Below are positions 1-11,820 of a stretch of 64,000 bases of DNA, piece after piece. The translations under genes were made by a program, and so were the position numbers. The DNA is taken from contig OY986965.1 of assembly GCA_963920575.1 (NCBI GenBank), forward strand, positions 4,729,134-4,793,133, in the 5' to 3' direction. The notes under the pieces were generated by a model, which did no database searches, had not been told where the DNA came from, and saw nothing but the letters and a program-made list of their open reading frames with translations. Source of the stretch: Narthecium ossifragum. Lineage: Eukaryota; Streptophyta; Magnoliopsida; Dioscoreales; Nartheciaceae. Position 1 is the first letter of the stretch; every line of letters begins with the position of its first letter.

Positions 1-303
1 CGGGAAGGAGGAGGAGGTGAGTGACAACCTCTCCTCTCACCTCGACGGGACGTTTTCTTTTTCTTTTCTTTTTTAAATCTTACGTGGACCAATGAAAACA
101 CGCCAAGTGGCCCATGTAATGACGATGCTGTTATTTCAAATGGGATAGTGGGGATGGCGATCGGATGCCCATGCCACGTTTGTGGCATGGCCATCCATGG
201 CCATTAATACTGGGGTGAATTGGAGGGCAATTTTGAAATTATGTGGGTTTGGGGTCCGAATCTATAAAAAAATTTAGGGTGGGGTCTCGGTCTGCTAATA
301 GGG
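1..303 (+). repeat. Partial copy of a Mutator-like terminal repeat
   Basis: This stretch is highly similar, in the same orientation, to the right terminal repeat of the next element (3143-3440). It is inverted relative to 311-614, so the two halves meet head to head near position 305. It lacks the outermost part of the terminal repeat. It is either the end of a neighbouring copy of the same family or the scar of a nested insertion; the window starts inside it. Confidence 0.7.
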
Positions 304-770
304 ATGATCATGGGGATTTATTGCCTAAAAGGACCCCTGGTGATCTCTATTAGCGAACCGAGACCCCATCCCAACTTTTTTTGCAAATTCGGACCCCAAA
401 GCCACTTAATTCCAAAATTACCCCTTCAATTCACCCCAGTAAATGGCCATCCGATCACCATCCCAACTATCCCCTTTGAAGTAACAGCATCATCATTACA
501 TGGCCACTTGGCGTGTTTTCATTGGTCTACGTAAGATTTAAATATATAAAAAAAGAAAACATCCCATCCAAGGTGAGAGGAGAGGCTGTCACTCACCACC
601 TCCTCCTTCCCGCCAGTAGATGTTTCTGCCCGCCAAATCCTTTCCGGTACTTACACCTTCACCTGCTTCATCTCCTTCCCATGGTCATCTCCTTCTCCCC
701 TTGACCTGCTTCACCTGCTTCATCTCCTTCTCCCCTTCACATGCTTCACATGCATCCTTGCATGACTCAG

Positions 771-932
771 TTCTGACAGCGCCGATTCGGTGCGTGAGAA
801 GGCATGTAAGCCCCGCGGCCTGCTCAACATTGACCTGAACATACCTATCGAACCAGATCTCAGTGAAGAGGATGAACTAGATCGCACGGTCGAAGATATG
901 TGGATAAACGGACTCACGCATGAGGCTGATGG
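771..932 (+). pseudogene. Exon-like fragment with a DLNxP motif
   Basis: A pyrimidine-rich tract ending in CAG precedes 771 and a GTAAGT donor follows 932. The open frame between them is acidic and contains IDLNIPIEPDLSEEDELD, in which DLNIP resembles the EAR-type DLNxxP repression motif. It lies inside the Mutator-like element and has no start codon of its own, so it may be an internal exon or a captured fragment. The parent gene is not recognised. Confidence 0.3.
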
Positions 933-1329
933 GTAAGTAGCAGAATAGCAAGTATTTTATTAATACACGTGATTTTGAAAACAATTGTACGTGTTCTAAA
1001 TTATATCCACGTATATGAAATCGCATATATGCGTGTATAAAAATTTTGCACGTATATCTTTTGCACATTCTGACCCCAAACCTACATAATCCCAAAACTG
1101 CCCCTGGCATTAATGGCCATCCGATTCATAGCCGTCTGATGCATTTGAACCCGCGCGAGACTCGAGAGGGCACTCGAGAGCGTATGGTAGTGGCCAGATG
1201 GCACGCTACCATTCGCTGGTTGTACGGCGTGTCAGTGAAGACGCGACGTGACGATGTGAAACGGCTGCTCCTTGCGCCAAAACCGGACTTCAACGACGGG
1301 TATTAAATCCTACCTGTAAAAACAAGCCT

Positions 1330-1515
1330 CCTATTGCTAGCCCGATGTTTCTTCTCCTCATCCTTGAAACCCCCTCTGCGTTTCTCCGACGGTGTTTTCC
1401 GAGTCTTCTCTGGCGGTAGCTTCCTATTTCTAGCCCGGCGTTTCTTCTTCCGATACTTGAAACCCCCCTGTGTTTCTTCGACGGTGTTTCCAAGTCTTCT
1501 CCGGCGGTCGCCATA
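1330..1515. repeat. Tandem repeat, two copies of about 93 bp
   Basis: The block starting at 1330 repeats from 1423 with about 85% identity by eye. Both copies contain TAGCCCG near the start and GACGGTGTTT in the middle. It lies inside the Mutator-like element. The reading frames across it look fortuitous. Confidence 0.75.
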
Positions 1516-1838
1516 CCTTACGGCCCGAAGTTGGAGTCCACCCAATCGCCTAAGAAATGGAGGGAGTACTCTCGAATCCGTTTGCCAAAGCCATGGAAAC
1601 AACCATTGTAATAGCGGCCGAGAAAATCCAAAGTCTTCAACCCAAACCCAATGGTAGGTAGCTTTATTCTACCCTAGTGTGTAGAAGAACACCTACAAAC
1701 CCTTATTGCAACGAGAAATCTCTATTTATTTCCTTCTATGGATCATTCCCATCGTTTACCTTACTCTAACCCTTATTCTCTCTTTTTTTTTAGTCATTGA
1801 CCACACTTTCGCCATCGATTATATTGAAATCACGCATA

Positions 1839-2290
1839 TTTTTATACCCAATGATATTAACTCCTGCTATTTTGTGATCGCCATTTTTCTACCTGCTATT
1901 TTGTGGACCTTTTATGCTCGGTGTTAACATCGGGTATCTTTTTATACCCGATGGTATTAACTCGTATTTTATGGTCGCTAATTTTCTCCATGCTATATGG
2001 CATACTTTTTATACTCGTTGTTATCATCGGGTATATGGTTATACCCGATGATATGTGCTGGTATTTTGTGCTCGTTATTTCTCTACCTGCCCTACCGCGT
2101 ACTGTTTTATGCTCGTTGTTAACATCGGGTATATTTTTATAGCAGATGATATTTAAGTCATGTTATTTTGTTTCATGCATTGTTTTACCTGCTGTGTTGC
2201 GCACCTTTTATGCTCGTTGTTAACATCGTATCATTGCTCATACCCGTTAATATGTGTCATTATGTACATGTATTATTTTATTTGACGCGT
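1839..2290. repeat. Degenerate tandem repeat, about five copies of 97-101 bp
   Basis: Units begin near 1839, 1941, 2038, 2135 and 2236. Most carry TGCTCGTTGTTAACATCGGG followed by a short spacer and ATACCCGATG, so each well-preserved unit can form a small hairpin (ATCGGGTAT against ATACCCGAT). The array lies inside the Mutator-like element. Long open frames across it follow from the repeat and are not supported as genes. Confidence 0.75.
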
Positions 2291-2305
2291 GTATACAATC
2301 CTATA

Positions 2306-2470
2306 GATGAATCTAGCAGCGAACCCGGGAGAACCCCGTTTGTAGCCAACTGTTTTGCGACAAAGATCAAGGAGGCCGCACAAAAGTACATGGCGGATTT
2401 GCACCTTAAAATCATCCTCCAGACACCGTTCGACCATTTCCTTGACCGCCGTGAGCATCACATCACGTAA
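2306..2470 (+). pseudogene. Exon-like fragment, possible transposon-borne protease N-terminal segment
   Basis: An open frame runs from 2306 to a TAA at 2468-2470. It contains KIKEAAQKYMADLHLKIILQ followed by TPFDHFLDRREHH. The pattern of a basic helix followed by TPFxxFLD loosely resembles the start of the DUF1985 region found next to Ulp1-like proteases in some plant Mutator elements. This is recognition by eye only. Together with the 771-932 exon it could be the remains of a gene carried by the element. Confidence 0.25.
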
Positions 2471-3471
2471 AATTAACCTCCAAAAATAATAATAATAAAG
2501 AATCTACCAATGGTAAGCTAGCATTTATTAAATTGCTTGCTTATTCATCAAGGTTTTCAATCTTAATACTGATGCAAAACAATAATAAATATTCACTTTT
2601 AGAATATTTTCTGATCAGAAGATGGGAGCTCGGCGTGAGAATCCTTTCCGACGAGCAATCCTGGTCCTTGGCTTGGGGGCTCTTTCAATCCAGCGCAGCT
2701 CGTCGGAATCCGACGGCAGGGGTGATGACAGATATGAGGAGGGATCGAGCTCTCCTTGTGAGACATGCACCCCGAGATCGGAGGCCAGTGACGAGATATA
2801 AGGCTGGGATTGGTTGGAGTCATTGATCCCATCATCATTATCATCATCGGTGATCTCATCGGTCCACGTCGATACCTATCATAGAAGCAATTGAGTCTGA
2901 GAATAAAGAAGACATAATTATATGAAAATCCATATATAATAAAAGAAATATTTACTTTGCAAGCAATGGAGCAGTAGCAATTGACGACAGATCAAGCAGG
3001 AGGTGGCGCCGGAGTTTGCTTTGGACGGCTTGGATGGCCTCTTCTTATTGAGCAAGACCACCTTAGCGCTATTCAAAGTGAAGGGCTAGTTGAAATTAAA
3101 AAAAAACAAAAAAAACATTTCTTTTATCCAATTCTAAACACCGGCGGGAGGAGGAGGAGGTGAGTGACTACCTCTCCTCTCACCTTCGATGGGATGTTTT
3201 TTTTTATATATTTAAATCTTACGTGGACCAATGAAAACACGTCAAGTGGTCATGTAATGATGATGTTGTCACTTCAAAGGGGATAGTTGGGATGGTGATC
3301 GGATGGCCATGCCACATGGCATGGCCATCCATGACCATTTACTGAGGTGAATTGAAGGGGTAATTTTGGAATTAAGTGGCTTTGGGGTCCGAATCTGTTA
3401 AAAAAAGTTGGGATGGGTCTCGGTTCGCTAATAGCTAGAGATCACTAGGGGTCCTTTTAGGCAATAAATCC

Positions 3472-4000
3472 ATGATCAGGGGGCCTTTTAGATAATAAAT
3501 TCGGAGTTTAAAGGTGAGGTTAAGATTAGGGTTAAATGGGTCCGTCACTTTTTCTCCTTTTCACCTACCATCTCCCTCTCTACTTTTTCAATCATTCTTT
3601 CATCATTATACTTATCTTTATCTCTATTTTTACCCTTATCCTCGTCCTTAACCCCCAATCAAACGCAGGCTAAGTGTCAATTGCTTGAAGAAGGCCGGCG
3701 GTCAGAGGGAGGTGAGAAGCAATTTGACTTTTAAACCACGCGGAGCGCAAACTGATGCATCACATGACGTCAACACGGGACATCAGCTAATGCTGCGTCA
3801 GCATTCCGGCTATCTCTCTACGCCTCTTTTCGCATCAGCGGATAATTTGGACCAAAATGCTGCGATGCAGTGCGTGTATCAGCCGTCACATCCGACACAA
3901 CCAGACAACCCCTAAGTTTGATCAGTTCTATAGAATTGCATGTTGTGGAATCTGTCATAGAGAGGTCGGCCAATCTCAAGTGGATTCCACTTACTACTCG
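3472..4000. other. Intergenic DNA between two elements
   Basis: No convincing gene is seen. The stretch has a pyrimidine-rich tract (3540-3665), then GC-richer unique-looking sequence up to the AT-rich foldback element. Open frames here (up to about 97 codons) lack recognisable motifs. Confidence 0.5.
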
Positions 4001-4166
4001 AAAATCTCTTCTCTTTTTTCTCACAATATATTCATATATATTTATATAATTGATTATATATGTGTATATATTATGTATATAATGTATATGAAATGTATGT
4101 TATTATATATATTTATTATAGATAATGTATATATAGACAAATATTCATAAAAAGCGCGCGCGCGCC

Positions 4167-4207
<41 letters not shown>

Positions 4208-4590
4208 TTGTATATATGTATGTGTGTATATGTATGTTATGGATATGTATTTAACAATCTATGTATGTTATGAAAAGGCTTCACTTTAGTACGATATAGT
4301 ATGATGAATACGCTACGTTCAAATGGTTAAAGGAATACGTTCATTTGCAAATGGAATATTAGACATTTCCTTTTATCTCATGTAGCTCCCCAACAAAGAT
4401 CTACAAGAAATATACATAGAACACATAAAATTTTTATTAAATATATACTCATAATATACATATCATATATTTTATATTTTTTTTTATGTTATGAATATGT
4501 ATATTTATTTTATATACATAATATGTACACATATATAATCAATTATATAAATATATTTGAATATATAGATTGAAAAGAGAAGAGATTTTT
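4001..4590. mobile_element. AT-rich foldback MITE
   Basis: The left end (from 4001, AAAATCTCTTCTCTTTT) and the right end (to 4590, AAAAGAGAAGAGATTTTT) are inverted copies. The inversion continues inward for about 85 bp through TATATAATTGATTATATA. It encodes no protein. The target duplication is not clear, so the superfamily is not assigned. Confidence 0.65.
4151..4210. repeat. Compound microsatellite (GC)n(AC)n(AT)n
   Basis: A run of GC dinucleotides passes directly into AC dinucleotides and then AT dinucleotides. It lies inside the foldback element and explains the poor coding signal here. Confidence 0.9.
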
Positions 4591-4812
4591 AAATGATGGG
4601 ATCCGCTTGTCCTCCTTTGATTGCCCGGCCTCTATGGCAGGGCTGACATAGAAATTCTAAGTCAGGCCCCCGGATCCTTGTCGGATCCTGGAGCTCTAGC
4701 TTTACATCCATAATAAATAGGCCATCGCTAGCGCTCTTTTCTCTAAGCTTTGCCATTAGCTTCTCTTCTCTAAGCTTTGGCATTAGCTTCTCTACTGTTT
4801 CCACTCAGAAAA

Positions 4813-5157
4813 ATGGCCGACCCCGTGGCTGACTCGGTTGAGGTTCTTCCACAAGCACTAAACGAAATGCTTCGTCGTCTTGAAGGGGCAATAGCAGCAA
4901 TAGGAGCGAGGGGTACCCCTACTGATATTGAAGCACCCCCAGCAGCAGCTGCGGCGGCGGGGGATGGGCTCTATAGGGAGAATAGGGTAATGCTCCGTAC
5001 GGGCTTGGCCGGAGTTCTTTTCACGGGGACGGCCATCTACAACCCTCCAATGGCTGTCCGTGCTCATGAGTCCATCTCCGCGCCTTACCACTACTTCTTT
5101 TATGCCGTCTTCATTGGCAGCTTACTGATGATCATCCTCGCCAGGATCCGCGTGTGA
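4813..5157 (+). CDS. Small two-segment membrane protein, hairpin family member 1
   Basis: A 114-residue protein with no family name that I recognise. The ATG at 4813 is preferred over an upstream in-frame ATG at 4777 because the upstream part lies in a 31-bp tandem repeat of untranslated character (4738-4800). Residues 1-30 can form an amphipathic helix, 41-50 are Ala-rich, and two hydrophobic segments follow at about 59-77 (VMLRTGLAGVLFTGTAIYN) and 93-111. The C-terminal half aligns with the ends of the genes at 21879 and 41800, but here the Cys-rich loop of those proteins is replaced by a loop without cysteines. There is no zinc finger. The 3' UTR shares CTCAAGAG...AGATCGATC with both relatives. 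A membrane location follows from the hydrophobic pattern; function is unknown. Confidence 0.7.
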   Translation: MADPVADSVEVLPQALNEMLRRLEGAIAAIGARGTPTDIEAPPAAAAAAGDGLYRENRVMLRTGLAGVLFTGTAIYNPPMAVRAHESISAPYHYFFYAVFIGSLLMIILARIRV

Positions 5158-6638
5158 TTTTGGCTCAAGAGGAGATCGATCATATATCCAAATCTAAGGT
5201 TATCCTTGATAGTTGCTACTAATATATGAACTATGGTGTGTCTCTATTTCTATCGACTATATATGGTTTGTCGTCCTTTATGTTGACTATTTCTATGTAT
5301 AGGTCAGTTTGGGCTTGATGGTTATGAAGGATTAATAAAATATCATCATCATCTGTGGGTGGATTCATTGCTTATGTCAGTTTGGGCTTGATGTTTTTGA
5401 AGGAATAAAATCTCATATATTTGGATTCGTTTGTTGCTCTTTATTAATTGCATCTACATCTGTTTTTTTTTTCTTTAGATGTTGAGTTTTCTTGACTTGC
5501 GATTCAGAACTAGCAATTATGTAAAATCAAACCTTTTTCAGGGGTATATGTAAATAACCCCTTAAATATTTGTTTCCTCCTGCTTTTGGCTTTTTGATCG
5601 AGTCATTTGTCTCGATGCCTCTACTCTCTGTGTATTATTGCGCCTCGCCATCCTTAAACGCCAGAAAATCTCCTGCGCTTTCCATTCCATTCCATGGAAT
5701 ATAAGTTATCCTTGTTCGAATAGGCTTCAAATTCCAGTGTCGCCAGAGTTTAATTCAATAGAATTGTGCGATATTATTGAGGTTTGACCAGGGACATTAC
5801 TATGATTCCAACTTTTGGAGGCCAAAATCCAAATCATTCCAAATCTCTATCAAATTGTATACATATTATATTTTAGCATCAACACAAGCTAAACATACTA
5901 CTGCCAGTCGACTTCACACTCGCTGCCACCATCGCCGGTGACAAATAGCCAGAGACTATTAGGTATTATACTAATGTTGGGTTAAAAAGTTTTTTCTATC
6001 TATGAAATGATAGTATGTATGTTGATAACCGGAGAAAAAATTCGATAAAACAGGTCCAAATTTTATAATTAAAATCTGACCAATCAATGTGTTAACGCAA
6101 CATTTTATAATTAAAACATGTGGCTATCTGCTTCTCACTCAGTGTGTTCGCATAAGATCGGAAAGGTGCCGCCGACCCAGCTGACGTTAGCATCATTTCT
6201 CTATGCCTACATGACGTGTGACGATTTTGGATATGGAGAGGGAAACACCGATACCCCTTGTCCCCCTTTCGGGCCCCACATTTAAAAAAAAAACAAACAG
6301 ATTATTGCCGAAGCAACCATAGGTGGGCTCCAAAAGAGAGAAGACTTAAATAAATTCAAATACTGAATTTTGGTAGAAAAAAAATAAGTTGGAAATTGTT
6401 AAATGCAATTCTAGTTTACATCTATTATATTGTGCAGTTTAATTTAAAGTCATACATACAGATATTTGTATAGACCCAACAATGATAAAATTACTTACCC
6501 TTAAACATTCCATGGGATTACTAATCCTATCATATCTATAATACCACGAAAGAAAAGAGCCCTCACTCTCTACTACTCTCACAATTCACCAACTCAGAAG
6601 GAAATCAAATGTGGGGGAAAAAATATCAAGGCCAGCTT
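5158..6638. other. 3' flank of the first hairpin gene and intergenic DNA
   Basis: The first part is the 3' UTR, with a 3' motif shared with the paralogues and an internal duplication: GTCAGTTTGGGCTTGATG occurs near 5304 and again near 5378, each time followed by a GAAGGA...ATAAAAT block that could serve in polyadenylation. From about 5500 the DNA is AT-rich with no recognisable gene on either strand. Confidence 0.55.
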
Positions 6639-7407
6639 TGTTGGGATCTTGGGTGTATCGGTGTTACCCAAGTCCTAGATCGGCATGACGAAGAAAGACA
6701 AGACAGAGAAAACAAATCAAACAAAACACCAAGATTTACGTGAAAAACCTTTCAGCAAATCACTGAGAAGGAAAAACCACGGGGTGGAGGAGGATCTCAC
6801 TAGAGGAGAACAAGACCTCTCTCTTTAGGGTTTCAAGCAACAAGAAGATGACCTAAAAAGATCATAAAACCCCTATTTATATGGCCCAAGATAATTAGAA
6901 TCGGAATTGATCCTAACCGTCCAAAAAAACAATCTGCTGTTTTCGGATCGATCCAGAGATGTCTTGGATCGATCCAATTGTGTGTCGGCCAAACCAGTTC
7001 TCTATCAACTGGTCTGGGATCGATCCAGCTTTGGGTTTGGATCGATCCAAGGTGGGTTGGATCGATCCACTGGGCGCTTCTATAATCCACGTCTCTGAAA
7101 ACTGAGTATGGATTGATCCAACTGTGATCAGGATCGATCCAACTGTGATCAGGATCGATCCAACTGTGCAGACCTGCAACCACGTCTCTGTGAGAGATTC
7201 ACGGATCGATCCAACTGTGATCTGGATCGATCCACCTCCAACTTGGATCGATCCAAAGGCATATTGGATCGATCCCAAGTTCCCAGATTTAGTTTCCACG
7301 TTCCTTTTCTTCACAGCTCCTTTTTCTTCTCCTCTTGTGCCGCATCCAGTTGTTCCACACAACTGAATTCCGTTTGTTGAGGTCTTGTGAGGAGAGAAAC
7401 CCCAACA
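6639..7407 (-). mobile_element. Solo LTR of a copia-related retrotransposon
   Basis: The element starts TGTTGGG and ends CCCAACA, the usual inverted LTR ends, and is flanked on both sides by the 5-bp target duplication AGCTT (6634-6638 and 7408-7412). Read on the minus strand it has a TATAAATA box followed by GGGGTTTT and GATCTTTTTAGG, the same core promoter block as in the copia LTRs at 25821 and 30730. It contains 11 exact copies of the palindrome GGATCGATCC and one variant. Minus strand is assigned from the promoter. There is no internal domain, so it is the product of LTR-LTR recombination. Confidence 0.85.
6953..7276. repeat. Array of GGATCGATCC palindromes in the solo LTR
   Basis: Eleven exact GGATCGATCC decamers and one GGATTGATCC are spread at irregular 15-60 bp spacing. 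Each is usually followed by A and often preceded by TT. They give repeated GSIQ/DRS-type peptides in several frames, which is a consequence of the DNA motif and not evidence of a gene. Confidence 0.9.
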
Positions 7408-7964
7408 AGCTTTTCATCTATATGAGGAGCTAATTTTTAAATTTGGCTGATGGTGATGTTCAATGGACATGTGGGTGTGGATGGGGAATAATAACTTAAT
7501 TCCATCTCTTTGCGAGCATAATTACTATAGCTCAGATAGATTTAACTTTAGATATATACGACTATATATTTAGATCCCCACCTTCTCAATTAAATGTGAT
7601 TAATTGAATGAGAACGGAATAAGAGAGTGGCGCGTTTGTTATACAAGATAAAGATCGAGTAGAACTACTTCCACTCATTTTATCTTCTATTATCTTATGT
7701 TTTCAAAATATACACTAAAAAGCATATACGAGTATATCTTATCTTATCTTATGTAGAACTACTCCTCTTTAAGATCGAGTAACAAATTCCACTCATAGAA
7801 TCTTAAAGAGGAGGTGGGATTTGTTCCAGAGGAGAATACATGACCGCCACCTTTTTATTTTAACTTTCCTTAATGTCTAGAATACATGACGGCCACCTCT
7901 TTATTTTAGCTTTCCTTAATGTCAAGAATACAAGACGACCACCTCTTTATTTTAGCTTTCCTTA
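7408..7964. other. AT-rich intergenic DNA with short direct repeats
   Basis: No gene is seen. The phrase TTTATTTTAGCTTTCCTTA recurs with small changes near 7855, 7897 and 7945, next to GACGACCACC or GACGGCCACC, so this is a small degenerate tandem repeat just before the PIF/Harbinger-like element. Confidence 0.55.
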
Positions 7965-8016
7965 GGGCCTGTTTTCAAGAAAATGAAAAGACATTTTCAA
8001 GAAAACGTGAAAACAT

Positions 8017-8216
8017 NNNNNNNNNNNNNNNNNNNNNNNNNNNNNNNNNNNNNNNNNNNNNNNNNNNNNNNNNNNNNNNNNNNNNNNNNNNNNNNNNNNN
8101 NNNNNNNNNNNNNNNNNNNNNNNNNNNNNNNNNNNNNNNNNNNNNNNNNNNNNNNNNNNNNNNNNNNNNNNNNNNNNNNNNNNNNNNNNNNNNNNNNNNN
8201 NNNNNNNNNNNNNNNN
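8017..8216. other. Assembly gap (200 N)
   Basis: Exactly 200 undetermined bases. The round number suggests a placeholder length. Frames that run through it are meaningless. Confidence 1.
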
Positions 8217-9420
8217 CATTTGTTTAGTTGTTATCCCTTTGTTCTTGGCTTAGTTCTTGTAGAATTAGAAACAAGTTGCAGATTTAGATCATGCCATTTT
8301 CATAGATAGTGATGGATCCAAAGATTTGTCAAGTCTCGCTTATGAAAGTTGGAAAATTTCTGTTGATTATGTTCATAATCTGTGGAATATTTTATTCATG
8401 TATTGCTTTCATTTGTGGATAATATACTGATGATCGCTATCATAATGGTTAATATAATTATGCAAAAAAAAAAAAGAATAATAGAAGTATGAAAAGAATT
8501 TGATTGAATAAAAAATATTTGATCTAATTTCCTGCTATTATACTAAGAATGGCTTATTAGCTCATTTCAAATCGGATCCTCTTCAATGTAAAACATGGAC
8601 CACTGATGAAGTGCCCATAAGAAATCTAATTAAAACTAGGATTCTGACCTGTATCTTATTTGATAGTATCCAGGATCATATACTGATTTTTTTATAGATT
8701 AATCTCATAGGTTTGGAATAAGATATCTGGTTCTCTTTTCTGGTAATTTTGTGTTTGTCTCCAAATTTACCACTATGTGTTCTATTTCATAATCAGAGTG
8801 ATTCAGAAACTTATAGATGCAAATTTTTCTTTTGCACACATGAAATCTACCACTTCTACTGTGAAAGTTAACATGAGACTGGATTTTGTTGTTTTTTCTT
8901 TTTAACCAAGTTTGGATGCTCATTTACTTTTTATTAGGGAATGTTTTAGTTGAAACTTTATCCTTATTATATAAATGACCTGATGAAGTATTGGCTTACA
9001 TCATGTAGCGCTTTGGAGCTGTTTTTGGTAAAAAGAAAAATCAAGGGACCTCTTGGTTGTCAATTTCAAGATTTGTGAGCTGCCATCAAAATATTTGATT
9101 GAAAATTACCGCGCGAGGACCTCTCTAGTAGCTGTGTCTTTGAGGTAAAACCTATTTTCTTTTTCTTTTTTTAATTCAAATTTTATGTCCTTCAAGATTA
9201 CATGTTCTTTTCAGTTTTTTTCTCTATCTCGCAAGTAAATTTATTGTTCTTCTTCTAGATTATATGTTCTTTTCAGTTTTTTTTGTCACATTGCTTAGTT
9301 CTCCTTGTGCTTATTGTCAAGAAATCAAGGACTGAAACAAGAAATTAGTTTTGAATATTGCTTCTTTTGTTTCATTGCTTAATTCATTAAGCTATTTTTC
9401 TTGTTTTGTGAATATTTACT

Positions 9421-10319
9421 TTGTTTTCAAAGTCCAATAATGATCATGTCTTGATAGACATCATGGGAGGCCATAGTGGCAATGCTCAAGAAGCAATGTA
9501 TTGGTCTAAATATAATACTGCAACGTTTATTGCGATAGTTTATGAGAAAGTTAAAGAAAACAAATTACAAACATCTACATTAAAGTCCGAAGTTTGGGAT
9601 GAGATTAATAAAGAGATGATTGTAGTCACTAGAGTGGATTATAGAAAGGACTAGTTGAAAGGAAAGTTCAATCGTTTGCGTTTGAAGCACCGCTTGTTCT
9701 CTACACTCTTAGATCATACATGAGTTAAATCGGATCCAGATACAAACAAAGTGAATGCTCCAGAATCAAATTGGGAAGCATTTTATGCGGTATGTAAAAA
9801 TCATTACACTTATACGTTATCTTATCTGATGTTAGATTCTTGAGTATTGTATTGTATATTGATAAACATTTTTGAATGATTGCATAAAAACAAAAGAGAG
9901 TACGTACAGTACACTTAGGAAAGAAGGATGCGAGCATTATAATGTACCTGGTGAGATTTTTAGTGGAACCACAACAACTGGAGTGTTACATTATGCTTCT
10001 ACTCAAGAGCCTCCTACATCAGAAGAAGAAAAGACAGCTCGAAGATGAATTTTTGACCAAGAAAGTGCATGTTGACATGAGAATGCTGATGAGGCCATGG
10101 GTGAGGGTTCAAGTTCAAATAGTACTCGTTGGCGCAAGAGTGATAAATCAGCTAATGAGTGCTGATATAAGGAACCCAAAGTCTCTAGAGTTGACAGACT
10201 TGAAGAATGTATGTAACAGTGGTCAGTTTCAGTTAGGGAGGAGCGAGGAATCTAAGTCAAAGCAGAAAGGTTATCGTATGGAGAAAGATGTATTTATAAA
10301 CTTTTCATATTGTTTGTAG
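9421..10319 (+). pseudogene. Myb/SANT-like domain protein, decayed
   Basis: An N-terminal block (from about 9500) with WSKYNTATFIAIVYEKVKEN, then SEVWDEINKEM and LKGKFNRLRLKHRLFSTLL, has the spacing of the plant Myb/SANT-like (Myb_DNA-bind_3) domain. Further on, the minus-one frame reads LRKEGCEHYNVPGEIFSG and then a Thr/Gly-rich stretch with STQEPPTSEEE, the usual continuation in this family (GCxHY, then a short acidic Ser-rich region). Stop codons at 9652 and 9722 and at least one frameshift between the blocks show it is not functional. An intron may lie between 9790 and 9900. It probably belonged to the surrounding PIF/Harbinger-like element. Confidence 0.6.
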
Positions 10320-10923
10320 TGTTGCTTTAGACAACAAACTTGATATTATCATATTTTATTTGGAGAATGTTGTAGTTCAATACTTCTTTAATATTACATG
10401 TGTTTTAAATTTTTAATTTCTATTATTTTGCTTAATTTAAAAGTCAAACGTATGTATTGCTTATGAAAAAAATTATGTCTTGAATATATACATTATATAC
10501 TTGTATTAAAAAAACATGAGATTTAATAGCTCCAAAATAGTAAATTACAAATAAGATATAAAACTCATATATTAATGATTTCTTCCATGCATAGGGGCAA
10601 AATAATGATAATTAGTTTATAAAAGTAAACTCATTGAAAACAAAAACTATAGTTACAAACCAAACACATTTTTATATTTTTATTTTCAGAAAATAGTTTT
10701 GTAACATTTCAAACAAAAAGCGTTTTCATATTTTCATTTTAAAAAAATGAAAACAGAAAATAGAAAATAAAAACATGAAATATTTTTCAAAATCAAACAT
10801 GGTTTAAAATTCCCGCCTGTGCTTTTCTCATGGGGCCACAAGAGTGACCAGGATCTTAACACGTGGCAAGGGCCTTGGGCCTTGCAAAACCTGATCTTTT
10901 GCAAAATCCTAACAAAAAACGGG

Positions 10924-11126
10924 TGGGCATTCTAAATGCTCGAGGTGGGCCCCTCTACAGCTAAGTTAACGTTAGGAAAAGCAAAGTCAGACCACAAAAA
11001 GCAAAGTCAGCCCCCCGAATCCCAGGTACGTGTTAGGTCGAAATTTCCAGATGAAGTAGAGATGACAAAAAAAGCGAGGGCATTCTACACGCCCGAGGTG
11101 GGCCCCTCTACAGCTAAGTTAACGTC
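10924..11126. repeat. Pair of direct repeats about 155 bp apart
   Basis: GAGGTGGGCCCCTCTACAGC followed by TAAGTTAACGT occurs at about 10943 and again at about 11095, each preceded by GGGCATTCTA. Between them AAAGCAAAGTCAG also occurs twice. No gene is recognised. Confidence 0.75.
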
Positions 11127-11819
11127 GCTACCGCGTCTCTAATTTGAGTTCCAATCAAGATTTCTTTTTCCCCTCACATACTTGTTAAATCCATAATTTT
11201 CTTTTATATAGAATCGAATCAATCGATGAGTCCGGAGGGATATATACCTACTTGCCACTGTGCCAAGTGCCACGTGGAAATTTAGACAAGTTCATGAAAA
11301 TAGGATCGTAATCAATCACAACTTTATCTCCATTGGTTTTGAAATTTTTTTCCCCTTTCTATATAGCATGTTTAATGACCATGGGTATTTGAGATATTTT
11401 GTCACTTAGGAAAATATATATTATTCCTATTAGAAATTGGGAAGTAGTCTATACCTAGTCGCTATATATGTATGAATTAGGAGGAAATTCACATACAAAA
11501 TTAGTGTGAACGCTCCGAACCCACGCCTTAGATCGAAACTTGAATGAATGGCGATTGGCAACCGAAAGATGAGCTTTATTCCCTCTCCGTGGCCTATTCC
11601 TTATGTACATGTTCCTGTGGCCTAGATGAGTATAGTAGTGCCGCCGTAAGTTCTTGCGATTGGTTTGGAACGAAGGAAAGTGGGAAGTCGCCTTGACTGA
11701 CTTCAGGGGCTTTTTAATCCTTAATTGGCTTTGCCAAATAACTTTTTTTTGTTATAGAGTCTGTTCCCTTCCCATGAGGCTAATTATTAGTTAATTTTTG
11801 TTTGGCTATTAAATCAGGT

Positions 11820-11820
<1 letters not shown>
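11127..11820. other. Intergenic DNA
   Basis: No gene, RNA gene or clear repeat is seen on either strand. Composition is AT-rich with a GC-richer island near 11510-11710. Confidence 0.4.

Larger units (their letters stand above)
311..3471. mobile_element. Mutator-like element with about 300-bp terminal inverted repeats
   Basis: Positions 311-614 and 3143-3471 are long inverted repeats; both contain, in opposite orientation, a G-rich end, the block GGTCCGAATC and a purine-rich inner end. The heptamer ATGATCA lies at both outer edges (304-310 and 3472-3478) and may be the target duplication, but it is largely self-complementary, so the exact end is uncertain. Long TIRs fit the Mutator superfamily. 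No transposase is visible inside; the interior has two short exon-like stretches and two tandem-repeat arrays, so the copy looks non-autonomous. Confidence 0.7.
7965..10803. mobile_element. PIF/Harbinger-like element with a decayed Myb/SANT-like gene
   Basis: The left end GGGCCTGTTTTCAAGAAAA and the right end (inverted ACCATGTTTGATTTTGAAAA) are similar. Both are followed outward by the trinucleotide TTA (7962-7964 and 10804-10806), which is the target duplication expected for PIF/Harbinger. Both ends are rich in GTTTTC/GAAAAC runs. The interior holds a Myb/SANT-like gene remnant, which is known to accompany the transposase in this superfamily; no DDE transposase is recognised, but 200 bases are missing (8017-8216). 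Confidence 0.6.

Noticed and set aside
1706..2142. Hydrophobic frames that look like membrane proteins
   Set aside because: The repeating hydrophobic pattern follows the 98-bp tandem array, and units shift frame against each other.
6833..7362. Open frames of 116-149 codons on the minus strand with repeated GSIQ/WIDP peptides
   Set aside because: They are products of the GGATCGATCC array in the solo LTR, which is open in most frames; no start context or known domain.
7919..8309. Frames running through the 200-N gap
   Set aside because: Undetermined bases; only a few codons on each side are real.
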